Origin: a virus
Reading direction: 5' to 3' (one strand)
Length of the DNA stretch: 32,726 nucleotides
Virus record (IMG/VR): IMGVR_UViG_3300013126_000129
Span: 1-32,726 of that record
The notes beneath the pieces were generated by a model. The model did no database searches. It saw only the letters and a list, made by a program, of their open reading frames with translations, and had not been told where the DNA came from. Position numbers and translations under genes: made by a program. Positions 7,376 to 14,387 of the stretch are shown piece by piece; positions within the stretch are counted from its first letter, which is position 1; each line of letters opens with the position of its first letter.

Positions 7376-7606
7376 ATGGAACTTATCATGGACATCAACA
7401 AGGCAAAATCAGAAATTAATTGGATTATAAGAATGGTAAACTCAGTCAGGTCAAAAGACCAACTAGATACTGCGTTGAAATGTTATTTCCTTTGGGAATT
7501 AAAACATTTATCAAAAAATCCTAATCATCCTTTACGGTCAGTTCTTAAAAGTGAGTTTTGGGCCTGCTATAAGAATAAAGAATCTCAATTTTCTTTCCCT
7601 CAATAG
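7376..7606 (+). CDS. Small hypothetical protein
   Basis: A 76-residue protein beginning MELIMDINKAKSEINW, predicted largely helical, with HLSKNPNHPLRSVLKSEFW in the second half. Not recognised. I chose the ATG at 7376, 14 nt after a TATCTTTG -7 element; a second ATG at 7388 is equally possible. No domain or membrane segment is visible. Confidence 0.5.
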   Translation: MELIMDINKAKSEINWIIRMVNSVRSKDQLDTALKCYFLWELKHLSKNPNHPLRSVLKSEFWACYKNKESQFSFPQ

Positions 7607-7689
7607 GTTGCAAATTGATATTTTTTGTAGATTTAATATATTTATCTCTACATCACTCTTTGGAGTGTTCTCATATATCCCTTTTCCAA

Positions 7690-7728
7690 AAGACCCGTCA
7701 GATTTATTTGTCGGGTCTTATTTTTTTT
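7690..7728 (+). terminator. Rho-independent terminator
   Basis: Perfect 8-bp stem AAGACCCG (7690-7697) / CGGGTCTT (7712-7719), 14-nt loop, then eight T residues after one A. The TTG of the next promoter lies inside its loop, so promoter and terminator are interlocked. Confidence 0.8.
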
Positions 7729-7738
7729 AATATATTTG
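7708..7738 (+). promoter_or_regulatory. Host-type promoter (TTTG-N20-TATATTTG)
   Basis: TTG at 7708-7710, exactly 20 nt, then TATATTTG at 7731-7738. The first ATG of the 7.7-10.3 kb operon is 4 nt downstream, giving a nearly leaderless mRNA. Confidence 0.8.
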
Positions 7739-7742
7739 CACT

Positions 7743-7871
7743 ATGGAAGAAAAGGAAATTTATCAATTTATTGAAACCGCAATCATAAGATGGTCAAATG
7801 ATGGTACAAAAACCGCAGGAACATTAACAAGAGAAATTATAGAAATAATAAAACAAAACAAATGGAAATAA
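7743..7871 (+). CDS. Small helical protein, first gene of 7.7-10.3 kb operon
   Basis: A 42-residue ORF (MEEKEIYQFIETAIIRW... ending IIKQNKWK), probably helical with mixed charge. Its credibility comes from position: the ATG lies 4 nt after a perfect host-type promoter, and its 3' end overlaps the next gene by 10 nt. No family is recognised. Confidence 0.55.
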   Translation: MEEKEIYQFIETAIIRWSNDGTKTAGTLTREIIEIIKQNKWK

Positions 7872-8461
7872 AATTTGCAGATAGTTTTTGGAAGTCATTG
7901 AAAGTGATGGCAAGACATCAAACTTGGTGGTATAAAACCTATGAAGTTTTTAGATATAAAATACCTATGTTTTTTGAAAACGTTTGGTATTTCAGAAAGG
8001 TGCTTTGGAGATTCAGGTCTTGGGATTATACTTTTAACTTAATGATGCTGTCCAAATCCCTTGAAAAAACAGCACACACACTTGAATTTCATGGATTTGA
8101 AATCGAAGAAACCAAAAACAAAAAGGTTGAAAAAATTAAGAGGGTTATCGAAATCATCAATTCTTTAAACGAATCAAACTATATTACTAAAGCCGAAGAA
8201 CAACTTGGAGAGTTAAGAGGTGTTGAATTTTGGGAAGATAAAGAGGACACTCCTGAAGATAAAGAACACAATAAAAAAGTTTTTGACTTATCCTCAAAAA
8301 TGGAGGAGGATGAATGGAGTGAATTGTTTGTTATTCTTAAGGGCCAAAATCATCAAGATTATGCCAAGTTGATGGATAACGCAACTGAAGAAGAAAAAAT
8401 GAAAACTGACCTTTGGAACAAGTGGTTTGATGGGTCAGGTATGAAACATTGGTGGGATTAA
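7862..8461 (+). CDS. Conserved phage hypothetical protein
   Basis: A 199-residue protein. The N-terminal part is rich in Trp, Tyr, Phe and Arg (ARHQTWWYKTYEVFRYKIPM, FRKVLWRFRSWDYTF). The centre is charged helix, and the C-terminus ends GSGMKHWWD. Proteins with this aromatic start and a GSGMxxWWD-like end are widespread in large phages and have no known function. Second gene of the operon, overlapping the first by 10 nt. Confidence 0.7.
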   Translation: MEIKFADSFWKSLKVMARHQTWWYKTYEVFRYKIPMFFENVWYFRKVLWRFRSWDYTFNLMMLSKSLEKTAHTLEFHGFEIEETKNKKVEKIKRVIEIINSLNESNYITKAEEQLGELRGVEFWEDKEDTPEDKEHNKKVFDLSSKMEEDEWSELFVILKGQNHQDYAKLMDNATEEEKMKTDLWNKWFDGSGMKHWWD

Positions 8462-8475
8462 AAAATAATTAAAAT

Positions 8476-8637
8476 ATGTGGAAAGTTTATCTGTTAATGT
8501 ACACGATTGTTGCAATAATATCCTACCTTTGGGTTCGAGGAATTGATTATATGAATCGAAATTACCCTGATTATAAAGGGGAGGATTTTTTAAATTGGGA
8601 CGAAGATGAAAACGATAAAAATAACATTCATAAGTGA
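8476..8637 (+). CDS. Small single-pass membrane protein
   Basis: A 53-residue ORF: MWKVYLLMYTIVAIISYLW is a transmembrane helix near the N-terminus, followed by a short acidic tail rich in Asp, Glu and Asn. It lies 14 nt after the preceding gene and its 3' end overlaps the phosphoesterase gene by 32 nt in another frame. Role unknown; small inner-membrane proteins like this are common in phage accessory operons. Confidence 0.5.
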   Translation: MWKVYLLMYTIVAIISYLWVRGIDYMNRNYPDYKGEDFLNWDEDENDKNNIHK

Positions 8638-9289
8638 TACTCATAACAAACATGAGTACTTAACCTCTAAGGCATACAACAATATCTTAGGTAGTGGTGA
8701 CGTACTTGTTCATGCGGGTGATATCAGTATGATGGGTAAGACAGGAGAAATCAAAAATTTCTTAGATTGGTTTTCTAATGTTAATTACACTCACAAGATT
8801 TTCATTGCAGGTAACCATGATTGGGGATTTGAATTGATTAGTGATATTGCACCCGAATATAAAGAGAAAGGTGTTCATTATCTTTTCGATAGTGGTGTTG
8901 AAATCGAAGGAGTGAAGTTTTATGGTAGCCCGTGGCAACCTGAGTTTTTCAATTGGGCATTCAACCTGCCAAGAGGAGAAAAACTCGCAGAAAAATGGGC
9001 TATGATTCCTGGTAATACCGACATCTTAATCACTCACGGTCCCGCACATGGAATGCTGGATTGGGTTCCAAATAGTCAAAGAGTTGGTTGTGAGGATTTG
9101 TTCCAAAGAATCATGGAAATTCAACCTAAAATCCACGTTTGCGGTCACATCCATTGTGCCTATGGACAAAAAAGTTTCAACGGTGTAGAATTTTTAAATG
9201 CATCTGTGTTAGGTGAAAGATATACTCATGAGAATAAACCAATTTCTCTTTTATTTGATACTGAAACAAAACAAATCGATTACCCATGA
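8606..9289 (+). CDS. Calcineurin-like metallophosphoesterase
   Basis: A 227-residue enzyme with the complete di-metal set of the metallophosphatase superfamily: FISDTHN (D-x-H) at residues 9-15, VHAGDIS (GD), IAGNHDWGFE (GNHD), ITHGPAHG, and VCGHIHCAYG (GHxH). It should hydrolyse phosphomono- or diesters using two metal ions. The substrate cannot be read from sequence. It shares its operon with a cyclic-phosphate receiver-like protein, so a role with RNA ends or cyclic nucleotides is a reasonable but unproven idea. The next gene starts within its stop region (4-nt overlap). Confidence 0.9.
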   Translation: MKTIKITFISDTHNKHEYLTSKAYNNILGSGDVLVHAGDISMMGKTGEIKNFLDWFSNVNYTHKIFIAGNHDWGFELISDIAPEYKEKGVHYLFDSGVEIEGVKFYGSPWQPEFFNWAFNLPRGEKLAEKWAMIPGNTDILITHGPAHGMLDWVPNSQRVGCEDLFQRIMEIQPKIHVCGHIHCAYGQKSFNGVEFLNASVLGERYTHENKPISLLFDTETKQIDYP

Positions 9290-9768
9290 AAAATGAAACT
9301 GTAATCTCAGAACTCAAAAAGTTGAATCCTGATGATTCTGTGAAAGTCACTGTAGACCTTTATAGAAAATCTCTTCTTGAAATTTGTTATCATAATGGTT
9401 CAAAGTATGGTAAAAAATTTACTTGTGATAGTGAAACATATTGGAGAGGTGCAAGTCTTGCTTGTGAACAATTCAATGTTCAGGAACTAATTGAACTTTT
9501 GGAATCCAAAGAGTTAAGCGAACTTCAAGATGTGGATTTCCCTGATTTGTCTGTAGAGACCACTACGGATGGTAACGTTGACGTAACTAATGTCGAATGG
9601 GAAGAACCCTTGACTGAAGAAGAAGAGTCAGAATTCAGTTCTATGGACTTATATTGGGATTCTGAGATTACAGATTCTGAGTTAAATTTTGGAGCAGGTA
9701 GTATTCACACTATGATGATTGAAAAAGATGATTCTATAATTGCAAAAATTTCTGAAAATGAAAATTAA
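9286..9768 (+). CDS. Acidic hypothetical protein
   Basis: A 160-residue, strongly acidic protein. The first half has regular strand/helix alternation (SVKVTVDLYRKSLLEICYHN); the second half is dominated by Glu, Asp and Ser (TEEEESEFSSMDLYWDSE). Not recognised. Its ATG overlaps the phosphoesterase stop by 4 nt and its 3' end overlaps the next gene by 11 nt, so translation is coupled through the operon. Its acidic, low-complexity tail might mimic DNA, but this is speculation. Confidence 0.6.
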   Translation: MKNETVISELKKLNPDDSVKVTVDLYRKSLLEICYHNGSKYGKKFTCDSETYWRGASLACEQFNVQELIELLESKELSELQDVDFPDLSVETTTDGNVDVTNVEWEEPLTEEEESEFSSMDLYWDSEITDSELNFGAGSIHTMMIEKDDSIIAKISENEN

Positions 9769-10009
9769 TGACGGTCATTATTTAGAATTAATGGATAGAC
9801 TACACGTTCAAACATGTATGATTGATTCCCATCTATCAAGTCATCCATTAACTAAAAAATTAAAAAAAGTTAGAAAACTAATTGATACTGCTCAGTGGTC
9901 ACTATTGGAAGCTTATCAAGTGGTTGGACAAAAAGATTATGAAAGAGAACAAAAAAATAACCCAATTGCTGAAGTTATATTTAGACGACATAAGAAGTCC
10001 GAAAAGTGA
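9758..10009 (+). CDS. Small basic hypothetical protein
   Basis: An 83-residue helical protein (MKINDGHYLELMDRLHVQTC...) with a basic C-terminus (FRRHKKSEK). I chose the ATG at 9758; an in-frame TTG at 9740 is possible. It overlaps the preceding gene by 11 nt and the following one by 71 nt. No known family. Confidence 0.55.
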   Translation: MKINDGHYLELMDRLHVQTCMIDSHLSSHPLTKKLKKVRKLIDTAQWSLLEAYQVVGQKDYEREQKNNPIAEVIFRRHKKSEK

Positions 10010-10265
10010 TGGTTGGACAATTGTTAGAGACTATGATGAGTTTGTAAAATTCATTGAAAAAAACGGACTTCCTGATGAAATTTCTTTTGACCATGACTTG
10101 GGTGAAAATACTAAAACGGGGTATGACTGTGCAAAATGGTTATGTGAATACTGTTGGATGAACGGGATTCCAATTCCTACATATAACGTTCATTCTGCTA
10201 ACCCTGTTGGACGTGATAACATAATTGGTATACTTCAATCATTTGAAAAAAAGTTGAATAATTAA
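9939..10265 (+). CDS. Cyclic-phosphate processing receiver-like protein
   Basis: A 108-residue single-domain protein resembling the cREC receiver domain predicted to process cyclic phosphates. It has LYLDDIRSP (residues 13-21), SFDHDLG (about residue 49), GYDCAKWL, and VHSANPVGRDNI near the C-terminus. The receiver-type acidic residues of LYLDDIR are kept and SFDHDLG adds a second Asp-rich site. The start was placed at ATG 9939, which begins a few residues before the first strand; longer in-frame starts would add sequence foreign to the fold. It is the last gene of the operon, closed by a strong terminator. Known work on this family is mostly prediction; the reaction here is inference. Confidence 0.7.
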   Translation: MKENKKITQLLKLYLDDIRSPKSDGWTIVRDYDEFVKFIEKNGLPDEISFDHDLGENTKTGYDCAKWLCEYCWMNGIPIPTYNVHSANPVGRDNIIGILQSFEKKLNN

Positions 10266-10292
10266 AAGGTGAGATAAATCTCACCTTTTTTT
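10264..10292 (+). terminator. Rho-independent terminator of 7.7-10.3 kb operon
   Basis: Perfect 11-bp stem AAAAGGTGAGA / TCTCACCTTTT around TAAA, followed by T residues; it overlaps the stop codon of the last gene. Confidence 0.88.
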
Positions 10293-10293
10293 G

Positions 10294-10301
10294 TATTTAT
10301 A
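10294..10301 (+). promoter_or_regulatory. Late-type box TATTTATA
   Basis: Exact match, 3 nt before the ATG at 10305 and immediately after a terminator, so the following gene must be started here. Confidence 0.7.
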
Positions 10302-10304
10302 TAC

Positions 10305-10922
10305 ATGAGTGTTTTATCAAGACAACCCTTAAAAATTTTACTTACAGTATCAAAATTATTGATAGAAAATGAGTTTTATTATAAAAACCCTTGGGACGAC
10401 ACTGATGATAATATGAGTAAATTGAAAACTAGTACAGGGTGGATTGGAGAAAATTTTGATGAAGACGATATGGAATTTATCGCAGCCTTTATATTAGAAA
10501 ATCTAAAAACAATACTCAGTTCTATACATAATGAACTAACAAACTCTGAAGCGATTGAAAGGTTATCAATACCAAGAAAACATAACTATAAGGTTTGGTA
10601 TGAAATATGGGGGTCCGCAACACTAACTGAGAAATATAATACTAGATGGGAATCTTACCATAAAAATTGGGTAAAAGATTCATTGAGGCACAGTTATAAT
10701 GAAGGAAATTTTGATTATTTTCAAGGAAATTATGACGAACATGAATCAGATAATTTTGAACCTGATAATTTCGACATAACTTACGTTAATGAATTGAATG
10801 AAACAAAAAAACCAATCTTGGACAAATTGGTTGTTGAAAATACCAAGGACTTATTAGATAATTTGGATAGAGATACTTTGGTGAAATTGAGAAATCTAAT
10901 TAATCAGAAGCTTTCTTCTTAG
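10305..10922 (+). CDS. Hypothetical protein with possible N-terminal tag
   Basis: A 205-residue, acidic, Asn/Tyr-rich protein. The N-terminus is a basic amphipathic helix ending in a cleavage-like L-I-E (residues 19-21, KILLTVSKLLIE), so it may belong to the tagged set. The middle is rich in Trp, Tyr and His, with long acidic stretches (EHESDNFEPDNFDI). The C-terminal 45 residues form a charged helix. Function is unknown. It has its own promoter box and overlaps a convergent gene by 23 nt. Confidence 0.6.
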   Translation: MSVLSRQPLKILLTVSKLLIENEFYYKNPWDDTDDNMSKLKTSTGWIGENFDEDDMEFIAAFILENLKTILSSIHNELTNSEAIERLSIPRKHNYKVWYEIWGSATLTEKYNTRWESYHKNWVKDSLRHSYNEGNFDYFQGNYDEHESDNFEPDNFDITYVNELNETKKPILDKLVVENTKDLLDNLDRDTLVKLRNLINQKLSS

Positions 10923-11118
10923 CTTCTTTTGCAAGTTGACCGATTGTTTTTTTCTTGGACCCAGGGTGTACGTATCCCCTTTTGTATTTATATTCAACTT
11001 CTACAGGACCATTTGTTGTGATTTTGCTGTTATATCTCCATATTGAGATACATTCATCATCTTCAAATACGTATTCGTATTTTGTTGGTTTTGGTTCGGG
11101 TTTTTTTTCGAATGGCAT
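10900..11118 (-). CDS. Small hypothetical protein
   Basis: A 72-residue protein: a Lys/Pro-rich start (FEKKPEPKPTKYEY), a short strand pair and a Lys-rich C-terminus (PGSKKKTIGQLAKEAKKKAS). It starts 9 nt after the tagged nuclease-like gene and is probably in its transcript. The 3' end overlaps a plus-strand gene by 23 nt. Not recognised. Confidence 0.5.
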   Translation of the reverse strand: MPFEKKPEPKPTKYEYVFEDDECISIWRYNSKITTNGPVEVEYKYKRGYVHPGSKKKTIGQLAKEAKKKASD

Positions 11119-11127
11119 AAAGCAAAT

Positions 11128-12288
11128 TTACTCATTATCACACTTAACACCAAGAAAATCTTCATCAAAAGATTTTGGTAATCCTTTACCAGAATCGTAT
11201 ACCCAATTACCGCAGTCTCTTTTTTTCTCTGCAGGGTACACCAAAATTCCACCTATATCGTATGAAAGTAATTTTGAATATTTTGCTTGGAAACTTTTGA
11301 TTTGGATTGGTATCCACTTATCATCAAACTTAACCATTAGGTCACATTGAAATGTTATATCAACTAAATTTCCATAAGATGAAAAACTTTTGATATTTCC
11401 CTCAGGTATTCCATTCATCAATAAATCACTTATGAAGTCCCTTTCTGCCAACTCACCTTTTTCTGTAGTTTTTCTAACCCTTTCAACCATTCGATTGTAA
11501 TCATAATCAGATTCAGAATCATCGGCACTAATCAGTAATGATATTATATCTACGTCTGCTAAACTCAACTCGGGTACTTTCAGTTTTATCAAATTGCTTT
11601 GTTGTGGACCAAACTCGGACAAATCTACCACTTGGTCAATCGGCCTTTCCTCAAAATAACTTTTTACCTTTTCATTAACAGTATTTCCCACCAATAATCC
11701 TGCAACATCGCTTTTAGCAATTAATTTTATCCAATTAGTATAATTTGTGTTAATTCTATTCAAAATAGACCAATCATCTTTCTCAACAAAACCAAAAAAA
11801 TCTCTTGCACCTAACTGTCTAATTAACTTGTTACATTCGTTCGTTATAGTAGATTTATATTCTCTATCGGGAAAATCGAATTTTCGACCAGTATCCTGAA
11901 TGTTATTTTTGAAAAAAATAAGGTCCCTCACGTTTTGTAAAATCCAATTTCTTTCGGGTTGTCCTACCTTAACGTTTTTATTATTCTTGAGCATGATTTT
12001 TTTATTGCTCCTAATTAGGTCATTATAGGTTTTAGTACCTAAATACTTAATCAAATCATGTATTTTCTGATTTGTTCTTATCGAATCCAGAATAGAAGTT
12101 GCATAATATTCTTTTTTGAATTGTGAAACGGCTTTGTTGTACTCGGCTTTTGTAATCTTACCGAAAACTTTCAATTTTCGGCCTATGTCTCGTAAAGTAA
12201 TATCAGGACCTTGATAATTTCTTAACATTTCATAGGTATCATACTTCTCTACTTGTTCTACCAAGAATTTTCGAATTACTTTATTCAT
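11128..12288 (-). CDS. Tagged PD-(D/E)XK-like nuclease candidate
   Basis: A 386-residue protein. The first 250 residues are helical and unrecognised. The C-terminal 100 residues look like a restriction-endonuclease-type fold: an acidic helix (ERDFISDLL), GNLVDITFQCDLMVKFDDKW with conserved-looking Asp, then PIQIKSFQ where the usual E-x-K is Q-x-K. The start at 12288 follows a GTATTTATTGTT box; it gives MNKVIRKFLVEQVEKY, a basic helix with an L-V-E site, so it joins the tagged set. Longer in-frame starts would pass through the promoter. Nuclease activity is plausible but the changed catalytic residue makes it uncertain. Confidence 0.6.
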   Translation of the reverse strand: MNKVIRKFLVEQVEKYDTYEMLRNYQGPDITLRDIGRKLKVFGKITKAEYNKAVSQFKKEYYATSILDSIRTNQKIHDLIKYLGTKTYNDLIRSNKKIMLKNNKNVKVGQPERNWILQNVRDLIFFKNNIQDTGRKFDFPDREYKSTITNECNKLIRQLGARDFFGFVEKDDWSILNRINTNYTNWIKLIAKSDVAGLLVGNTVNEKVKSYFEERPIDQVVDLSEFGPQQSNLIKLKVPELSLADVDIISLLISADDSESDYDYNRMVERVRKTTEKGELAERDFISDLLMNGIPEGNIKSFSSYGNLVDITFQCDLMVKFDDKWIPIQIKSFQAKYSKLLSYDIGGILVYPAEKKRDCGNWVYDSGKGLPKSFDEDFLGVKCDNE

Positions 12289-12292
12289 TAAC

Positions 12293-12300
12293 AATAAATA
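12293..12300 (-). promoter_or_regulatory. Late-type box TATTTATT
   Basis: TATTTATT, 4 nt before the ATG at 12288. The sequence CGGTATTTATTGTT is identical to that before the gene at 13354. Confidence 0.65.
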
Positions 12301-12328
12301 CCGAAAATAAATAAAAACCTTTGAATGT

Positions 12329-13354
12329 TTAATTTCCTGTATAGTTCCCAATAAATGTTAAGGGTTGATTGTTTTCCAAGGCTTGGAAAATTAAATTTTC
12401 AATATTTTGTGCAGGTACTCTATAATGTACTCTAATGAGTTTTATTCCTTTCTTGAAACAATAATCGTCTTTTAATTTATCGTTTACCTGGGTAATTTTG
12501 AAATTTTCCAATCCATACTTTGAACTTGGTTTAAAATGTTGTTCACCGTCATATTCTATTGCAGTATTAATTTCAGGGATATAGAAATCTAATCTTAATG
12601 GTGAACCTCCTATACCCTTCAAATCAGGAATCGTTACTTCACGATTTTTACATCTTCTTGATTCCAAACATTTTGGGTCAATTAAACCTTTTTCAACCAA
12701 AATTTTTGAAACTAATTTTTCTCCTGCGGATTCATCTTCAGGAACAAAATGGGACGATATTGAATCCCAAAAACCTGGTACAGATTTGTTCAATTTTCTC
12801 GCCGAAGTATAATGTAGCGGAGAATTTTTTCTGAACTCCGCATCGGTTTTGAACTTTTTTGCTTCTTTGTTAAGGTCTTCATCTGAATACCTACGTTTTC
12901 TATCCAAGTAACATTCTCTACAACCTATTCCTTGTAAATGTTTATGAGGAGTAACCTCAAATTCTCCGTGTTTGGGGCATATAACTTTAATTTTCGAATG
13001 AGAATCTTTATAGTCAGTTTGACTATAATCGTACTTATCTCCATGTACCTCTTTTGCTTGTCGTATAAATTCTTGGGGGTCTGTTTTGTTTCTTTCTAAC
13101 CAACACTGTGGACATCCTTGACCTTGTAAATGTTTTCTTGGCTTTTGTTCAAATTCTCCGTGTTTGGGACATATAATTTTAACTTTATTTTCGATGCCAA
13201 TATAGTCAGTCACTGAGTAATCGTATTTTGGATTACCATTGTCGTCGACATGTATTTTTTTTGAAGCATCAATGAAGTCCTGAGTAGTATTTTTTTTTCG
13301 GCCACCTACTTCAATCAATCGGGTATACTGTGATTCTGTTATGATAATTTTCAT
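12329..13354 (-). CDS. Tagged zinc-repeat nuclease of homing/restriction type
   Basis: A 341-residue protein. Residues 1-15 are the tag MKIIITESQYTRLIE with an L-I-E end. Residues about 20-140 carry two DUF723-like repeats, each with CPKHGEF and a closing GCPQC or GCREC, which should bind zinc and DNA. A linker with a helix follows. The C-terminal third (LDFYIPE, AIEYDGEQHF, KDDYCFKKGIKLIRV) resembles Vsr/EDxHD-type nucleases seen in homing endonucleases. The start at 13354 follows the late-type box. A homing-type nuclease carrying what looks like a capsid tag is unusual. Domain calls are fairly firm, packaging is inference. Confidence 0.75.
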   Translation of the reverse strand: MKIIITESQYTRLIEVGGRKKNTTQDFIDASKKIHVDDNGNPKYDYSVTDYIGIENKVKIICPKHGEFEQKPRKHLQGQGCPQCWLERNKTDPQEFIRQAKEVHGDKYDYSQTDYKDSHSKIKVICPKHGEFEVTPHKHLQGIGCRECYLDRKRRYSDEDLNKEAKKFKTDAEFRKNSPLHYTSARKLNKSVPGFWDSISSHFVPEDESAGEKLVSKILVEKGLIDPKCLESRRCKNREVTIPDLKGIGGSPLRLDFYIPEINTAIEYDGEQHFKPSSKYGLENFKITQVNDKLKDDYCFKKGIKLIRVHYRVPAQNIENLIFQALENNQPLTFIGNYTGN

Positions 13355-13358
13355 CAAC

Positions 13359-13366
13359 AATAAATA
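13359..13366 (-). promoter_or_regulatory. Late-type box TATTTATT
   Basis: TATTTATT, 4 nt before the ATG at 13354; same flanks as the box at 12293-12300. Confidence 0.65.
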
Positions 13367-13381
13367 CCGATGTAAAATTAA

Positions 13382-13406
13382 AATCCCCTTCATTTGGAAG
13401 GGGATT
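13382..13406 (-). terminator. Rho-independent terminator after holin candidate
   Basis: Perfect 10-bp stem AATCCCCTTC / GAAGGGGATT with a 5-nt loop; on the minus strand it runs into TTTTAATTTT. Confidence 0.85.
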
Positions 13407-13413
13407 AGTTAAT

Positions 13414-13656
13414 TTACTCTTCGGGTTTTCCTTTGTTAATCCATTTGTCTATTGAGCCGATTCCAAAAGAACCAAGAACTAACCAAAGAAATGCATTGAA
13501 GATGAACTCGTTAATCACAAGGTCTTTACCTAATGAACCTGTTATGATATCTGCAATGGCAAAACTAGTCATCATAACAAAAGCTAAAAATCCAACGACA
13601 CTTTTTTCATTGATTGAGTTGTTGTCGTTAAACAACTGTGTAAAAAATTTTTTCAT
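13414..13656 (-). CDS. Two-helix holin candidate
   Basis: An 80-residue protein with a short polar N-terminus, two hydrophobic helices (VVGFLAFVMMTSFAIADII at about 20-38; FIFNAFLWLVLGSFGIG at about 52-68) and a charged tail DKWINKGKPEE. Size and topology match class II phage holins, and similar small proteins accompany endolysins in Bacteroidota phages. The endolysin of this window (6489-7328) is not adjacent. Between its promoter box and ATG sits a perfect inverted repeat, unusual here and possibly a control on lysis timing. Monocistronic, with its own terminator. Confidence 0.6.
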   Translation of the reverse strand: MKKFFTQLFNDNNSINEKSVVGFLAFVMMTSFAIADIITGSLGKDLVINEFIFNAFLWLVLGSFGIGSIDKWINKGKPEE

Positions 13657-13659
13657 AGT

Positions 13660-13685
13660 ATTGGTAATTTACTTACCAATAAATA
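13660..13685 (-). promoter_or_regulatory. Late-type box fused to an inverted repeat
   Basis: On the minus strand TATTTATT (13678-13685) runs directly into ATTGGTAA-5 nt-TTACCAAT (13660-13680), ending 3 nt before the holin-candidate ATG. The repeat could be an operator or an mRNA hairpin that hides the start. Confidence 0.6.
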
Positions 13686-13767
13686 TCTTTCAATTATTAA
13701 ACTTGCACAGTTCGTGTACCCAAATTGGTCTTGCTGTTGCCTTTTTTTTATTTATAAAAATCATTTT

Positions 13768-14334
13768 TTATCCACACTGACCCCAATTTATCACAAGAGT
13801 TCCTGTAACTTGAATAAAAGTTGCACCATCTGTAATTGTGAACTTCGCATTTATCGGAGGGATGTTCAGTTCTTTATTTCCAAACACATGGTCACCAGGT
13901 CTCAACAAATGAAAAGGCTTATAAGAATAAATGGTAACGTTGCTAGGTGTTCCATAATCTATTGATTCGCAAACGTCTTGATACCAACCTCCAGTAATTA
14001 ACCTTTCCATAAAAATTGGGGTAGATGAAACTGTGGGTGTTGGTGTATAAGTTGGGGTTGGAGTTGGTGTATGGACTGTGGGTGTTGGTGTTAGTGTTGG
14101 TGTAACGGATGGTGTTAGTGTAGCAGTAGGGGTTGCTGATGGACAAGGTCCAAGATTTTCAATGGTCAAAGGTGAACTATATTCTTCCTGAATTAAATTT
14201 TCAGCACAAACATAAGCCCTATCTAAAGGGTTCAAGGGGGAAACACTTATAATTCCTTCAGTACATCCAGTCCATCTGTAATATCCTTCTTCAACATTGT
14301 TATAATTGGTAATTTCGTAGTAGTTACACGCCAT
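13768..14334 (-). CDS. Fibre-like surface protein with Thr/Pro repeat stalk
   Basis: A 188-residue protein. The N-terminus (MACNYYEITNYNN, then YYRWTGCTEGIISVSPL) resembles short receptor-binding or fibre modules with paired Cys seen in Bacteroidota phages. Residues about 67-103 are a Thr/Pro stalk of the kind TPTPTVHTPTPTPTYTPTPT. The C-terminal part is strand-rich (KFTITDGATFIQVTGTLVI) and ends WGQCG. It is likely exposed on the particle, but no experimental family is recognised. The box TATTTATT lies 3 nt before the ATG. A 24-codon ORF in the space downstream (13764 to 13690) is too weak to call. Confidence 0.55.
   Translation of the reverse strand: MACNYYEITNYNNVEEGYYRWTGCTEGIISVSPLNPLDRAYVCAENLIQEEYSSPLTIENLGPCPSATPTATLTPSVTPTLTPTPTVHTPTPTPTYTPTPTVSSTPIFMERLITGGWYQDVCESIDYGTPSNVTIYSYKPFHLLRPGDHVFGNKELNIPPINAKFTITDGATFIQVTGTLVINWGQCG
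14032..14135 (-). repeat. Degenerate repeat encoding the Thr/Pro stalk
   Basis: Repeated short units related to GTTGGTGT (as written on the plus strand) encode the Thr-Pro tract. Such tracts change length easily, so the stalk length probably varies between related phages. Confidence 0.7.
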
Positions 14335-14337
14335 AAC

Positions 14338-14345
14338 AATAAATA
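14338..14345 (-). promoter_or_regulatory. Late-type box TATTTATT
   Basis: TATTTATTGTTATG: the box ends 3 nt before the ATG of the fibre-like gene. Confidence 0.65.
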
Positions 14346-14357
14346 GAATGGGTGTAT

Positions 14358-14387
14358 AAAAAAAAAGGGGACACCGCCGTGTCCCCC
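14358..14387 (-). terminator. Strong terminator of the candidate RNA gene
   Basis: Perfect 8-bp GC-rich stem GGGGACAC / GTGTCCCC around CGCC; on the minus strand it is followed by nine T residues. No coding ORF upstream on that strand explains it. Confidence 0.9.

Noticed and set aside
13690-13764. 24-codon minus-strand ORF (starting MIFINKKKAT)
   Set aside because: Too short, no promoter or coupling of the kind that supports the other mini-genes.
14032-14135. CRISPR-like repeat array
   Set aside because: The repeats are short, contiguous and in frame with a coding sequence; there are no spacers.
13943-14146. ORF rich in Tyr, Thr and Asn in another frame of the fibre-like gene
   Set aside because: It is the out-of-frame reading of the Thr/Pro repeat; its regular composition is produced by the repeat and it has no promoter.
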